Shown here piece by piece: positions 52,527-63,900 of a DNA stretch of 64,000 nucleotides. A program made the position numbers and the translations under genes. This DNA comes from SIAQ01 sp964484265 (GTDB taxonomy: Bacteria; Planctomycetota; Planctomycetia; Gemmatales; Gemmataceae), in assembly GCA_964484265.1 (NCBI GenBank), contig CAZAFH010000028.1, positions 1-64,000 on the forward strand, given 5' to 3'. Below the pieces are notes generated by a model that did not search any database, had not been told where the DNA came from, and was given only the letters and a program-made list of their open reading frames with translations. Each line of letters opens with the position of its first letter. Positions within the stretch are counted from its first letter, which is position 1.

Positions 52527-53396
52527 ATGAATCGCATAGTAACGGCCTGCATGTTTCTGCTCATTCTCGCTTCTCAGACGGCCGCGAAGCAAAAGAAATC
52601 GCTGACGCCAACCCGCAAGATCGTTTATCGAACGATCGACAAGATCGACCTGCAGATACACGTCTTCGAGCCGAAAGGGCACAAGCCTGCCGATCGCCGC
52701 CCGGCCATCGTGTTTTTCTTCGGCGGCGGCTGGGTCGGCGGTTCGCCATCGCAGTTTTATCCGCACTGCGAATATCTCGCATCACGCGGCATGGTCGCCA
52801 TGTCCGCCGAGTATCGTATCAAAAGCAAACACGGCACGTCGCCGTTTGATTGCGTTTCCGATGGCAAATCGGCATTGCGATGGATTCGCGCCAATGCGGA
52901 AAAGCTCGGAATTGATGCCAAACGCATCGCAGCCGGTGGCGGTTCGGCGGGAGGACACGTCGCGGCAGCCGTCGCCACCGTTCCTGGACTCGATGCCGCA
53001 GGCGACGATCGGAACGTCAGCCCACGCCCCGATGCTCTTGTCCTGTTCAACCCGGTCTACGACAACGGCCCAAAAGGATACGGCTACGACCGTGTGAAAG
53101 ATCGTTACAAGGAGATATCCCCTTTGCATAACATCCGAAAAGGAATGCCGCCTACCATCGTATTCCTTGGCACAAAGGACAAGCTGATTCCTGTTGAGAC
53201 CGCCCGGGAATTCCAGGAAAGCATGAAAAAGGTCGGCAGCCGCAGCGAATTGATGCTCTTCGAAGGAGCCGAACACGGTTTCTTCAACTTTGGACGAGGT
53301 GATGGCAGCGCCTACCGACGCACGGTACATGCGATGGATCGTTTTCTGAGCTCTCTCGGATACCTCGACGGACCGCCCACCATCCCTGAGAAGTGA
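52527..53396 (+). CDS. Secreted alpha/beta hydrolase (esterase/lipase-like)
   Basis: A 289-aa protein with a signal peptide (about 1-20) and the hormone-sensitive lipase-like layout: FFFGGGWVGG (oxyanion hole), GGGSAGGH (nucleophile elbow), FLGTKDKLIPV (acid) and GAEHGFFNF (His). It probably removes acyl groups from exported carbohydrates. It lies 39 bp after the dehydrogenase gene and likely shares its transcript. Confidence 0.9.
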   Translation: MNRIVTACMFLLILASQTAAKQKKSLTPTRKIVYRTIDKIDLQIHVFEPKGHKPADRRPAIVFFFGGGWVGGSPSQFYPHCEYLASRGMVAMSAEYRIKSKHGTSPFDCVSDGKSALRWIRANAEKLGIDAKRIAAGGGSAGGHVAAAVATVPGLDAAGDDRNVSPRPDALVLFNPVYDNGPKGYGYDRVKDRYKEISPLHNIRKGMPPTIVFLGTKDKLIPVETAREFQESMKKVGSRSELMLFEGAEHGFFNFGRGDGSAYRRTVHAMDRFLSSLGYLDGPPTIPEK

Positions 53397-53403
53397 TAAC
53401 TGC

Positions 53404-53607
53404 GTCGTCGATGTGGCCCGGATGCTGCTTAACTGGTTCGAGGCGAAGGGTGAATTATCGTGTGGCAGCGTGGAGGGGATGCTTTACAAGGTGAAATTGG
53501 CGATGAAGAAAGCCTATGGATACCGCAGTCTTGACGCGGCAAAAACCGTGCTCTACCACCAGTTCGGCAAACTGCCCGAGCGAGAATTCGCCCACAGATT
53601 CTGGTGA
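53404..53607 (+). pseudogene. C-terminal remnant of an ISL3-type transposase
   Basis: About 68 codons match the C-terminal end of ISL3-family transposases: LLNWFEAKGELSCGSVEGML, then KVKLAMKKAYGYRSLDAA and FGKLPEREFAHRFW with the normal stop. The N-terminal DDE region is absent, and a short deletion seems to precede LLNWF. It starts eight bases after the esterase stop, so the insertion or deletion ended close to that gene. No terminal inverted repeats are visible. Confidence 0.8.
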
Positions 53608-53977
53608 CGAGGCCGCTTTTCGAGGCTTGCCTTGCTGGTTTAAATAGAGGATGTGGCTCTGCTAGCGAGTATCACGCCAAGGGATAACCCTCTCCGCGCA
53701 TCCCACTAGCTTGGTGGTCGCCTGAGCCACGCCTCGCAAAAACGCTTTGTCCGCAAAACCGCTCTCGTACACCTATGGGAGTGATCATTTGTCCGACGGT
53801 TGCATCAGCCATTCAGAAACGCAAAAAGCCTCGACCTCGACGCCCTCGCTGCTGAATTGCTCAAACTGCCGAAGAAAGAACATGCTTGGGCATCCGGGAC
53901 GCATGAACGTCCACGGAACTGCAAGCCGCTTCTCTACCTACCCCTCCCTTTTCCGGGACCAGTCCTTCCAGAGGACG
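53608..53977. other. Intergenic region after transposase remnant
   Basis: No intact gene is visible. In the plus frame starting near 53827, SLDLDALAAELLKLPKKE resembles the start of an addiction-module antitoxin, but the frame breaks soon after, so it may be a decayed fragment. The region is probably debris from past insertions. Confidence 0.4.
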
Positions 53978-54301
53978 CTAGCCGGGGGGCTGGATCCGCT
54001 TTTGGAAATCCAGTTCCAGGACACCGTAATTCGCCTCTACCTGCTTCACGATCGTGTCGAGCAAACCCAGCAAACGTTTGGCGGTATAGAAGTTTATCAC
54101 CACGCGATGGGTCAACTTGATCGGCTCCCCCGGAGTCGGCACCAATTGCGTGTTGAGGCCGAAATCGAGAATCAGCTCCTCGGGAGTCATTCTGGCGGTA
54201 CAAAAGTTGGCGAAGACGGCTGAAACATCGCTCGCATCGGTCTGGAACTGAGGCAACGCTTGCGGGTTGATGTTTCCGGGGGCTTGCGGTTCGTTGGTCA
54301 T
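53978..54301 (-). CDS. DUF3467 family protein
   Basis: A 107-aa cytosolic protein matching DUF3467: a disordered 25-residue lead, VFANFCTARMTPEELILDFG, IKLTHRVVINFYTAKRLLGL and VKQVEANYGVLELDF. Function is unknown; the family is small and widespread. CGGAGAA precedes the ATG. It lies 90 bp downstream of the large kinase gene in the same direction. Confidence 0.88.
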   Translation of the reverse strand: MTNEPQAPGNINPQALPQFQTDASDVSAVFANFCTARMTPEELILDFGLNTQLVPTPGEPIKLTHRVVINFYTAKRLLGLLDTIVKQVEANYGVLELDFQKRIQPPG

Positions 54302-54391
54302 GGGTTCTCCGTGGGTTATTAGAAACGGTGGTGTTAGAAGCGCAACGTGACACTCACGTAATTTGTCCGGGCGATTTGGTCACTTGGTTTG

Positions 54392-57300
54392 TCATTTCTT
54401 GTTTTTGAGAAGCCGCTGGAACTCGGGGCGGGCACGCAGGCTTTGCGGGAAAGCTGGCTCGACCTCGATGAGGGCGATTTCATCGGGACCGCGTTTCCCT
54501 CCAAGTCTCCAGAGATCGATGGCCCGAGCGAGTTGGGCGATCGCCATGTCTTCATATTCTTTGGCACGCGGCGCATCGGTCTGAGTGAGGGCGCCGAAGA
54601 TACAGGCGGTATTGTGCAGGACCAGATAATCTCCGCCGCCGTGCAGAAGAGCCAGGTTCGCCTGGACGCGTGCTGGTCCGGGCGCTTTCAGGATCGCCTG
54701 AGTGTACCCGAGACCGGTGTGGGCCTCGGCGTTGGCCGGGGCGACTTCGACCGCGCGGGTGAAATCGTCGCGGGCCTTTTCGTTTTCGTTCAGGTTGGCA
54801 AATAACCAGCCCCGTTTGACCAAGACACCAGCTTCTTTCGGCGCGAGATCGATGGCCTTCCCGTACGCTGCCGCGGCTGATTTCATGTGTGCCGCGGCTT
54901 GCTTGGGCTGCACCTCGGCAAGTTTCTCGTGGATGCTGCCCAACTCGTCGAAAACCGTGGCGGTCTTCCCTCCGAGCTTTATTGCCGATTCGATTTCGGC
55001 AAGCGATAGGAGAAGAACCCCCTCACGGCGATTCGTGGCCTGGGCGGGAAACTCCGCCGCCATGAGTCGAAACTCACGGCCGCGCCGCTCGTGGAGTTGG
55101 ACCTGGGTGAGCTTGGCGTCATCGGCCTTCAAGAAAGAGGACATGCTAGCCAGAGCTTCTTTCTGCTTGCCTTCCACGAGATAACAGCGCGTGAGGTGGA
55201 GAAAAACCGCGCGAAGTGGCCGCTCGCCGGCCGCGAACTTTTCGAAGTCCTCGATAGCTTTGTCGAACTTGCCCTGATCCATGTACATCTGGCCCCTCGC
55301 GAGAAAAACCTGGGGCAACGGATTGGTTTCCGCGGGGGGCAGGATTTTCGCGAACGCCGTCTCGGCTTCCGGATAGCGATTTTGTGCCGCATAGAAAAAA
55401 GCGCGGTAGAGCTTGGCCGGCTGAAACGACGGATCGAGTTGGATGGCGTGGTCGAGGTCGGCCTCGGCTTCCGCAGCGCGCTCCTTGATGTTGGACAAAG
55501 CCAGGCCGCGAGAACTGTAACCCCACGGAGCCCGAGGCCGCAGCGCGATGCAGGCACCCAATGCCTCGGCTGCCTCGGCATAAGAGCCCAGACCCGCGTA
55601 ACAGGCGCCGAGTTGAAAGTGCGACCAGTAATGATCGGGGTCTTTTCGCAGCGCCTGTCGATAGAATCCGACTGCTTCCAAGAGCGCTTCGCGGCGTGCC
55701 AGCAAAGCCTTTATGCCCGCCTGCTTCCCCTCGTTGATGTTGTCCTTCGCTTGCCGCAGCGACTCGACGCGGCTTGCTTCACCGAGAAGGTAGAAATCCA
55801 TGGCAGACGCTGGAGTCTCAGGATTCCGGGCGCGTTCCAGGTCCACCTGAGCCCGCGCGTCGTCTTTTTCGTGTTGCCAGTAATTTGCGCGGATCCGATA
55901 GTAACTCCGGCTCGGCGTTTGAAGACTGGCAGCACGATCCAAGAGGGAATGGGTCGCCTTGGCGTCTCGCCGACTCTTAAGCTGGGCGAGTTCGAGCAAC
56001 AGATCATACAGGTCGTTTTTGAGAGCGGGACGTTCGTTTTCGAGCGGCATCTTATCGAGTTCGGGTCCCCAGGTGTCTGCGATCTTGAGCGCTTCGGCCG
56101 CAGCGGTCTCAGCCTGTCCGGCGTCGAGTCCGAGCATGGCCTCGCCCACAGGGTTGGCGCTTGCGGCGAAGAAACGCGCCTCCTCCAGGCGGGCCCGAAA
56201 ACTCTTGATTTGCTGCCGCGCAGTCTCTTCACTCTGAAGTTTTTCAGCCTGGACCTGGGCCGCCTGGCGCTTTTCCGCCTCTTCTTGAACTTCCGCGATA
56301 CGGCGCAACTCGGCGTCGCGAACCCAGAGGGCGGCGGCGCCTGCCACGGCAACGAACAGCAAGGCCGCGACGGTCCGGCTCAGAGCCGTGCGATGACGCT
56401 TCACCCAGCGCCAGGTCCGCTCCAGGAAATTTTCCGGATAAGCCGCGACCGGCTCCCCGGCAAGATACCGTTGCACGTCTTCCGCCAAGATCGCGGCGGA
56501 AGAGTAACGATCCGCCTTCCGATGTGCGAGCGCCTTTCGGCAAATCGCGTCGAGAGGCTTTGGCACGGTCGGGTCCAGCAACCGCGGCGCCACGGGCGGG
56601 GTCGTTCGCGCGAGTTCGAGAATCTCCGGAAGCTTGGTGCCGGTGCGCGGCGGCCTTCCAGTGATCATGTTGTAAAGCGTCGCGCCCAGAAGGTAGACAT
56701 CGCTGAGATGGTTCACCTCGTCCACCTTCCCGCTGGCGACTTCGGGCGCGAAGAAACTCGGCGTCCCTTTGACCGAACCAGCCTGCGATTCCATCGTGTC
56801 AGCGCCGGAGAGTTGAATCGGACCCGACGTGTCCTCGCTCTCGGGCTCCCCCACGATTTTCGCCAGCCCCCAGTCCAGCACCAGTGTCTCCCCGTAGGCG
56901 CCCACCATCACGTTATCGGGTTTGATGTCTCGATGAATGACTCCCCGGCTATGCGCATAAGCGATCGTCTGGCAGAGATCGAGGAAAATGTTTAACAAGC
57001 GGAGCCATTGCACTTCCCGTGACGCTGCGGCGTCCGCCTTTTGCCCATGGTAATCATCGATCACCGCCTTGAGAGTCTGGCCGTGCACGAATTTCATCAC
57101 GTAGTACGGCTGACCGTTGTCATCGAGACTCAGTTCGTGGACAGGGATGACCCCCGGATGCTCGAGTTGTCCAGTGACGCGCGCCTCCTTGATGAATTCC
57201 AGCGAGTTGCCCTTCCGGTTTTTAAGAATGCGCTTCAGCGCGACTTGCCGACCAATGTCGGAATCCTCTGCAAGCCAGACCTCGCCCATGCCTCCCTTGG

Positions 57301-57775
57301 CATGGAATTTTTTGAACACGTACCGGCCTGCTCGCGCGGGGACCGGATTTTTGGCCTTCGTGTCGGGTACCGCCGGTTGCGTGGCGTCGATGGGCGGACG
57401 CAGGGTCGCTGGCTTGGAAGTGCCAAATTCGCACGTTTCGTCCCCTAGCCGGGCCGCACCGCCGTTTGCGAACCCTTCCGTTGGCGATTGAAAGTCTACG
57501 GTGCCGCCGTCGAGTTCGGGGGACACGGACGGCGCCACCGCCGCCGGAAAATCACAAGTTGCGTTGCCGACCGCAGATGAAGAGGCAGACACGGGTATGT
57601 CGCACGTAGCTGCGCCCAGCGATGGCGAAGACGCGGGGATATCGCAGGTGGCGTCGTCAACCGGCGGCGCCTCAACGACGTATTCCCCAGTCGCTTCCCC
57701 CTCGGGTTTTTGGCGATTGGCAGTCGGCAGGTCGCTTAACCCTGCGACGGGATCTTGCTCGGCTTTCTGAGCCAT
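54392..57775 (-). CDS. Large Ser/Thr protein kinase with TPR domain
   Basis: A 1127-aa PknB-type membrane kinase. Residues 1-145 are disordered and carry five spaced TCD[IF]-like motifs (Thr43, Thr57, Thr73, Thr92, Thr114). The kinase domain (about 152-435) has KGGMGEVW, VALK with Lys181, HRDIKPDN (His281, Asp283) and DWG at 300-302 in place of DFG, then GTPSFFAPE. A transmembrane helix follows (about 468-486). The C-terminal 600 residues contain a coiled segment and many TPR-like repeats, outside the membrane. The ATG at 57775 follows GAGGAA; an upstream start at 57838 is less likely. Confidence 0.92.
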   Translation of the reverse strand: MAQKAEQDPVAGLSDLPTANRQKPEGEATGEYVVEAPPVDDATCDIPASSPSLGAATCDIPVSASSSAVGNATCDFPAAVAPSVSPELDGGTVDFQSPTEGFANGGAARLGDETCEFGTSKPATLRPPIDATQPAVPDTKAKNPVPARAGRYVFKKFHAKGGMGEVWLAEDSDIGRQVALKRILKNRKGNSLEFIKEARVTGQLEHPGVIPVHELSLDDNGQPYYVMKFVHGQTLKAVIDDYHGQKADAAASREVQWLRLLNIFLDLCQTIAYAHSRGVIHRDIKPDNVMVGAYGETLVLDWGLAKIVGEPESEDTSGPIQLSGADTMESQAGSVKGTPSFFAPEVASGKVDEVNHLSDVYLLGATLYNMITGRPPRTGTKLPEILELARTTPPVAPRLLDPTVPKPLDAICRKALAHRKADRYSSAAILAEDVQRYLAGEPVAAYPENFLERTWRWVKRHRTALSRTVAALLFVAVAGAAALWVRDAELRRIAEVQEEAEKRQAAQVQAEKLQSEETARQQIKSFRARLEEARFFAASANPVGEAMLGLDAGQAETAAAEALKIADTWGPELDKMPLENERPALKNDLYDLLLELAQLKSRRDAKATHSLLDRAASLQTPSRSYYRIRANYWQHEKDDARAQVDLERARNPETPASAMDFYLLGEASRVESLRQAKDNINEGKQAGIKALLARREALLEAVGFYRQALRKDPDHYWSHFQLGACYAGLGSYAEAAEALGACIALRPRAPWGYSSRGLALSNIKERAAEAEADLDHAIQLDPSFQPAKLYRAFFYAAQNRYPEAETAFAKILPPAETNPLPQVFLARGQMYMDQGKFDKAIEDFEKFAAGERPLRAVFLHLTRCYLVEGKQKEALASMSSFLKADDAKLTQVQLHERRGREFRLMAAEFPAQATNRREGVLLLSLAEIESAIKLGGKTATVFDELGSIHEKLAEVQPKQAAAHMKSAAAAYGKAIDLAPKEAGVLVKRGWLFANLNENEKARDDFTRAVEVAPANAEAHTGLGYTQAILKAPGPARVQANLALLHGGGDYLVLHNTACIFGALTQTDAPRAKEYEDMAIAQLARAIDLWRLGGKRGPDEIALIEVEPAFPQSLRARPEFQRLLKNKK

Positions 57776-57961
57776 CAGTTCCTCGGTGGAAGCACGGTAA
57801 GGTTCTTGGGATGGGATCAGGCACGGTAGAATCACCACGCGGCGTTACTTGATAGCAAGGCGGCACGCAGTGGAAAAAACGGTCGCATTGAAATTCTAGT
57901 GCGCCAACAGAGCGGTGGTAGGCGAAGCGCATCGCACGAGGGCAAACACGTAGATGGTGCC

Positions 57962-60900
57962 CTACCCGGCGTCTCCAGATCGCTGGCGCAATCCAACGGA
58001 CCGCCTTTCCTCTTCCCTCGGCGCGAAGGCCAATCCAATCGTGGCGCCGACCGCGAGGATGCCGGTGACGAAGAGTCCCTGCAGGCGACGCATGGTGGAG
58101 ACGTTTCTGACCGGTTCCGTCGGATTCGCTTCCATCACAGGAGACGCAGCGGCTGGCAGGAGATCGATAGACGACAGGGTGGCTTCATCATTTCGCGGCG
58201 TAACAGGTTCCGCGGAAGGCGCCGCCGGCATTTCGGCGGGCTGAGCAGGCTGCGTGGGCTGGGCGGGTACACTTCCGATCGGGACGCCGCAAGACGGATC
58301 CTGCTCTTCTTCCTCCTCTTCTTGCTGCGGTGGCACCGGAATGCCCAGCAGATTGCGCAACAGACGCAAGGCGGGCGCCGATCGCATGAACTCCATGACG
58401 GAACCCGCGAACGTTTGCACGCCCCCTTCCTCCGTCAGGATCTCGGTCAAACGTTCAGCGGCACGAACCAGGAAGAGAGAGTTGCCCGACGATGCCGATG
58501 CACTGCTTTGCGCGGCAACTACGATGGGCGAGAAGGTGCTCGGGCTGGGGCTATCGGAAGCCTGCGCCGAGTCGTTCTCGGTGGAATTGGTTTCATTCAG
58601 GAGGGAAACAAACTCCGTCCCGTTGTTGAAACCCTTGAAGAATACAGAAAGGAAGGCGGGGCTGCCGACGCCCGAGGGACTACTCGTAATCCCTCCGGTG
58701 CCGCCGCTTACTTCGCCTGAATCGCTCTGCAGGAATTCAAAGTTAAACTCCTGGGTTCCCTGGCGCATGGCTTCCGTCATGGCAACGGTCTGCACCTGAG
58801 GACCGTTGAAAACAATAGCGCCACCACGGGAGCCTGAGGCGACGTCGCTGATGTTAAGCTGATATAGGCCGGTGACGGCCGCTACCACCATGACTTGGAC
58901 GTTGCCACCCACTTCGAGGAAGCTGTGATTGATGCCGTTGGTGACAGTGTTAGTTTGCTGATTGAATGCTTGCCGTGTTCCGTTTGGGTCGGCAAGCTGA
59001 ATGGAAACCGGGTCGAGCCAGATAATGAGGAACGGCGTCGTGCTGCCTGAGGCTACATAGCCGGGCAGGAACCTCGCCAGTATCTCGTTCGTCAAAGCGG
59101 TCGAGATGAGCGGGCTATCGCCCAGCAATTTTAGGAGCGAGTCGAGTTGCGCACCGAGGTCGTCGTGAAGCTGGGACAGGAAAGCAGTGCCGTTATGAAG
59201 CTGATCGAGACTGCCGGAATCGACGATCGGTTTTACCGCCACGCTGGCGCCGTTTTTCAGCGGTCCCGCCGACACCGAGACGATTGGATGCTCCAGGAAA
59301 GCCGTTCCGCCGATCAAGGGAGCCGTTTCGTCGGCAATTACCTTGGCGGTCTGCAGTTTGGAAGACAGGGTGACCATGTAGGTTGCTGTCGGATCCAGAG
59401 CAGTGACGAAGGATAAAGTGACCGTCTGACGGACCGCCGTCGGGAAGGTGCGGTCATGTTCCACCTGAATCGCGGCGCCCTGGTTGTAGAGAACCGTGCC
59501 AATCGAAATCGGCGAGCCTATCGGCGTGACCCCATCGGCGCCGGTGCGATAGACCGTGTAATTCGCCGGGTCGTTGGCGAGAAGCGGATCGAGGTTGTCT
59601 CCTTGGAGCGTAATCACCAGGCTGGTGGGAGGCGCCCCTGGGAATGCGGCTTGCGCCTGGACGCTCACGATCTGCGGCAAGACGTCAATGTCGAGGCTGT
59701 ACACACCGACCCCTCCAGACAGTCCACCGACGTGAATGGAGAGTGTACTGCCCTGCTGCGCCAGGACGCGCCAATGTGCGCCACCGGCGTCGCTGTACTT
59801 CTGGAGGATGCGAACCGCGCCGGTCACCTCAAGCGTGAGGCCACCGGATGCCGTGTTCGAGAACGGCGCTGATATATCGACGACTTGATCTCCAGAACCG
59901 GGCGCGGGATCGACGGGGACCAGGTAGGAGAAGTAAGCGTCCTGATGCGTCGAGACGATGGCCTCGGGCAACGTGACGAGGTGTTCGGCGTTGCCCAGTT
60001 TTCGCGCGGCCGCGGAGGTATTGTTGGCGGGAATGGAAAGGGCCGAGCCGTAGACGACGGTGACGCCCCCCTTGTCGGTGATTGCGAGGTCGGTGGCGCC
60101 GTTGCCGAAGTCGCCGGCGACAATGGTGCCGGCGATCGTGGTATGGGCCAGCACCTGAGGATTGCCGAAATTGCCAAGGCCATCGCCAGGCAGCCAGAGA
60201 ACCGACGCTGCGCCCTGGCCGCTGCGCGACTGTGCGCTGACGATGATGTCGAGGTGTCCTGAGCCAGACCAATCCACCAGCGCCAGACCAGGCACGGTGA
60301 CGTTGTCGCCCGCCCGCGGAGGCAAGGCGTGATAGGCGACGGGCGTCTGGAAGGTGCCATCGCCGTTGCCGAACATCACGTAGACGCTGCCCGAATTGGT
60401 GCCAGTCGTCACGATGTCGGCAATGTGGTCGCCATTCAGATCGGCGGTGGCAGCGGCAGCGACCGCTTCGCCGGTCGTGAAAACACGGCCCGGGAGGAAA
60501 GTGCCATTCCCAACCCCGATAAATATTTCACCAACGGCGACGTTCTTGCTGAAAACGACAACGTCGAGGTTGTTATCCCCGTTGAAATCGCCAACGACGA
60601 TCGGCCCGGCGCCGTTTTTGAAAACGGTTTCATAGAACACGGGAGGCGCGAACGTGCCGTCCCCGTAGCCCTTGAGGTACGCCAGGCTGACCGCAGCGCC
60701 CCCGGCGAAATTCTCGAGTGCGATGACGTCCGTATTGCCGTACGGCGTGAACTTCCCGGTGACGATCGAATTGACGTTCGTGACCGCGTCGAATCGGCGT
60801 TGCGGTTGGACGGTCCCGTCACCATTGCCGATCAATACGGAGATGTCGGCGGAGCGGAAGTTGGGCACGACGACATCGGGAACCGCGTCGCCGTTGAGGT

Positions 60901-63900
60901 TGGCCACGGCAATTTGCCGATCGTTGGCGCCCAGCGTAGTGTTCAGTCCCGGGCCGACGGCATACTGAGCTTCGGACCAGAACGTGCCGTTGCCGGTGCC
61001 GCGCAGAATCCCCAGCGAATCCGTGGTATCGGTGTTGCCGACGAGCAGATCGACATGTCCATTGCCGAGGTCGGCGGCGGCGATCGAGGTCGGGTCGCCG
61101 ACGGTGGCGAAGAAGAGCGTAGAGATGCCCAGCGTTGCCGCCTCATCGAGGTTGTCGAGTTGGAACGTGTAGTCAGCTTCATCGCCGAGGTTCAGTTCGA
61201 GACCGGAAACGCGAATGTAGATCGGCTGCCCCGCGGTGACGGGAACACTGAAATGGGCCGTGTCGCCCGATTCCACAAACTGATTGCCGCCGCCGGGAAG
61301 GAGCGCCGTTTTCGAGGTATTCAGGACACGCACCTTGAGCGCGCCTGCATAACCCCCGCTGGTGTTCATCGTGATATTGAGGGTGCCGCTCACCGCGGGG
61401 GTGACGGTGTAATCGCGATTGGCGAGGTTCTGGGGCCCAATATCTGCGATGGATGGGACCGAGCGCGAATCGGTCCCGCCGTCCTCGACCACTGAAGCGT
61501 GGTCAAGATTGATGAGCTGGATGGAATAATTCGCTTCATCGCCTGGATTGAAACCGACTCCGGAAATTCGGACATATGCGATTGCCTCCGGATCGAGATT
61601 TCCCAGAGGAAATGTCCATGTATCGCCGGATTCCAGGTGCTGAGGAAAGCCGCCGGGGACGAAGTAATAACCTGCTACCGGATCCAGCACCCGGACATTC
61701 AGGTAACCGGCATAGCCGCCACCCGTGGTGACTACGACCTCGACATTGCCGCCAAGCAGGGTTTGCAGGCCGTAATCGGCATTGCCTAACTGAGGTACGG
61801 GTACCACCTGACCGTCGCTAATCGAACCGGTGGCGTGGGTGCCGTGATCTGTGGAACCTTGATATTGATCGAGATCGGTGAAGTGGAGTTGGAAATCTCC
61901 GGAGGAATCTCCATCCACGGCCGAGATCTGGAACAGCAGGACCTGCCCGGCAATTACTGGCAACGAGAAGGTCGCGTTCGCATCGTAGGTCGTCACCGGC
62001 GCGAGGCTACCGGTCAGAACATTCCGTCCATCTCCCGCGAGTACTTTCACATTCAACCCGGATCCGGCCGACTCCGGCGACGAGAAGTTGACGACCAGAG
62101 TGCCCGTGACCGCAACGGCGACTCGATAGACATTTTGGCCGCCCAGGTCAACCGTGTCGCTGATGTTTCCTTCGACGCGGGTGCCAAGGTCCGCCGTCAA
62201 CGAACCTAGCGTCAGCGTGTACTTGATCGCTGCGTCGGTCTGCGCGGACACATGGATGAAGTAAGTAGTGCCTGGCGAACTGGGCGCTGCAATAGCGGCG
62301 CCGATGTTAGTCCCCGCCGCGTTCAGCACTGGCGTGACAACGGCGCCCTCGACCGGAACGCCGTTGGCGTCGGTCAGTTGCAAGGCGAGTTTGCTTCCTC
62401 CGCTGTCCGCACTGACGGAGATGCTAACGTGGCTGGCGCCGGCCTGGAAGGCGAACCATTCATTTGGCGAGCCCGGCGGCAGAACCAGCTGCGGCACGCT
62501 CTGTTGAACCGTGATTGTCCCGAAGGGAGTCGCAGTTGCCAAGGTGGAGTTTGGAGAGAACCGGTCTGCCGGCGCCGCAGGAATCGGGGTCAGCAAGGAG
62601 GCGGCGAACTGAATGTGCTGCGTGCCGGTGCGTGCGTCAGTCCAGACCGCGTAGAAAGCGCCATTGGCCGCCGCGACGCCGATGTGGTCGCCGAGATAGA
62701 AGTTGCTGTTGCCGTTGGCATCGGTGAACGCCGCCGCATTGGGATCGAAATTGGTGCTGGTAATCTGGAAGTTCGGGCTGAAATGCTGCCCGCCATCGGT
62801 GCTAATGGTGCCCCAAACGCCCAGCTTTTGGCCGGACAGATCGCCCCGCGTATCGTACCAGATCACGACGATTCGCCCCTGCGCATCGACCGAGATACTG
62901 GGCATGGCCTGGTAACTGATGACCTGACTCTGCGGCGAGTCGGCGAACGGCGGATACTGGCCGCCATTGTCGTCATTGAGTACCGGATAGAAACCCTTGG
63001 CCACCTGTTCGGCGGGGATCTCCAGCGGCGCCGGATTCGTGCCCACCGTGAAATTCGTCGTCCAGCTTTGGCCGTAATCGTAGGAGACGGCAAAGACGAT
63101 GCCGCTCGCCGCGACAGCGCCGGCAGCAAGCTGATCGGCCGAATTGGCGCCGACGGCGTAGAGCACGCCGGGCCGAATCGGATCGGCGGCGATGAGATGG
63201 ACTGGCAGCGTGCGGAACTGATCGCTGCCCAGCGTCGGATCGGTCTTGACCTGCGTGCTGACGTAGTTGAACGGATTTTGCTGGTAAGTCAGAAAGTCGG
63301 GAGCATAGAAGCTCTGCCCGCCGTCGAACGACACGTATACCGTGAAGTATCCGCCCGTATAGGTCGAAACGTAAACCGCCCCACCGCCGACGGTGACATT
63401 GGAAAGGCCTACCGTGCCTGTGCCCGCGGCTCCCTGATCGAGAGTGCCGGCATGAGGATCCTTGATCGCGCTGACCAATCCCGTTCCAGGTCCGGTCGGA
63501 ACCACGCGCGAGTCGGTCCCCGAATCAACGACGGTGGCACCGTCCAACAATTTCAGCTCATAGGTGGCCGTATCGCCGCCAGTAAGCGGGTTGCTGGGAT
63601 CGCCCGAAACGCGCACATACACGGTATCGCCGACCGGCACTGCGGACAGATCGAACGTCGCGAAGGAGCCGGAGGTTAGGAATTGATTGCCCGCCACCAG
63701 CGCGGTCGCGCTGCCATTCAGGACTCGCACCTTCAGCTTGCCCGAATAACCCCCGCTCGTGTCGATGGTGATGTGCTCGTTCGGGGCGGTCACGACGAAA
63801 CCATAATCCTGGTTGGCGAGCGGCGGCGACGGCACGTATTGAAGCGAAGTCGCCCAGTCGGCGCCGCCGTTGTTGGATACCGCGATCATCACGTCGCTGC

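Noticed and set aside
53800..54120. Possible addiction-module antitoxin gene on the plus strand
   Set aside because: Only about 20 residues look antitoxin-like and the rest runs antisense through the DUF3467 gene. At best it is a decayed fragment.
55091..56995. A 634-codon open frame on the plus strand opposite the kinase gene
   Set aside because: The minus strand encodes an unmistakable kinase with all catalytic motifs; the plus frame is an antisense shadow.
62252..63679. A 475-codon open frame opposite the giant surface protein (also 60329-61495)
   Set aside because: The minus strand carries FG-GAP and BNR-like repeats. The plus frames are rich in Arg/Gly without a domain pattern.
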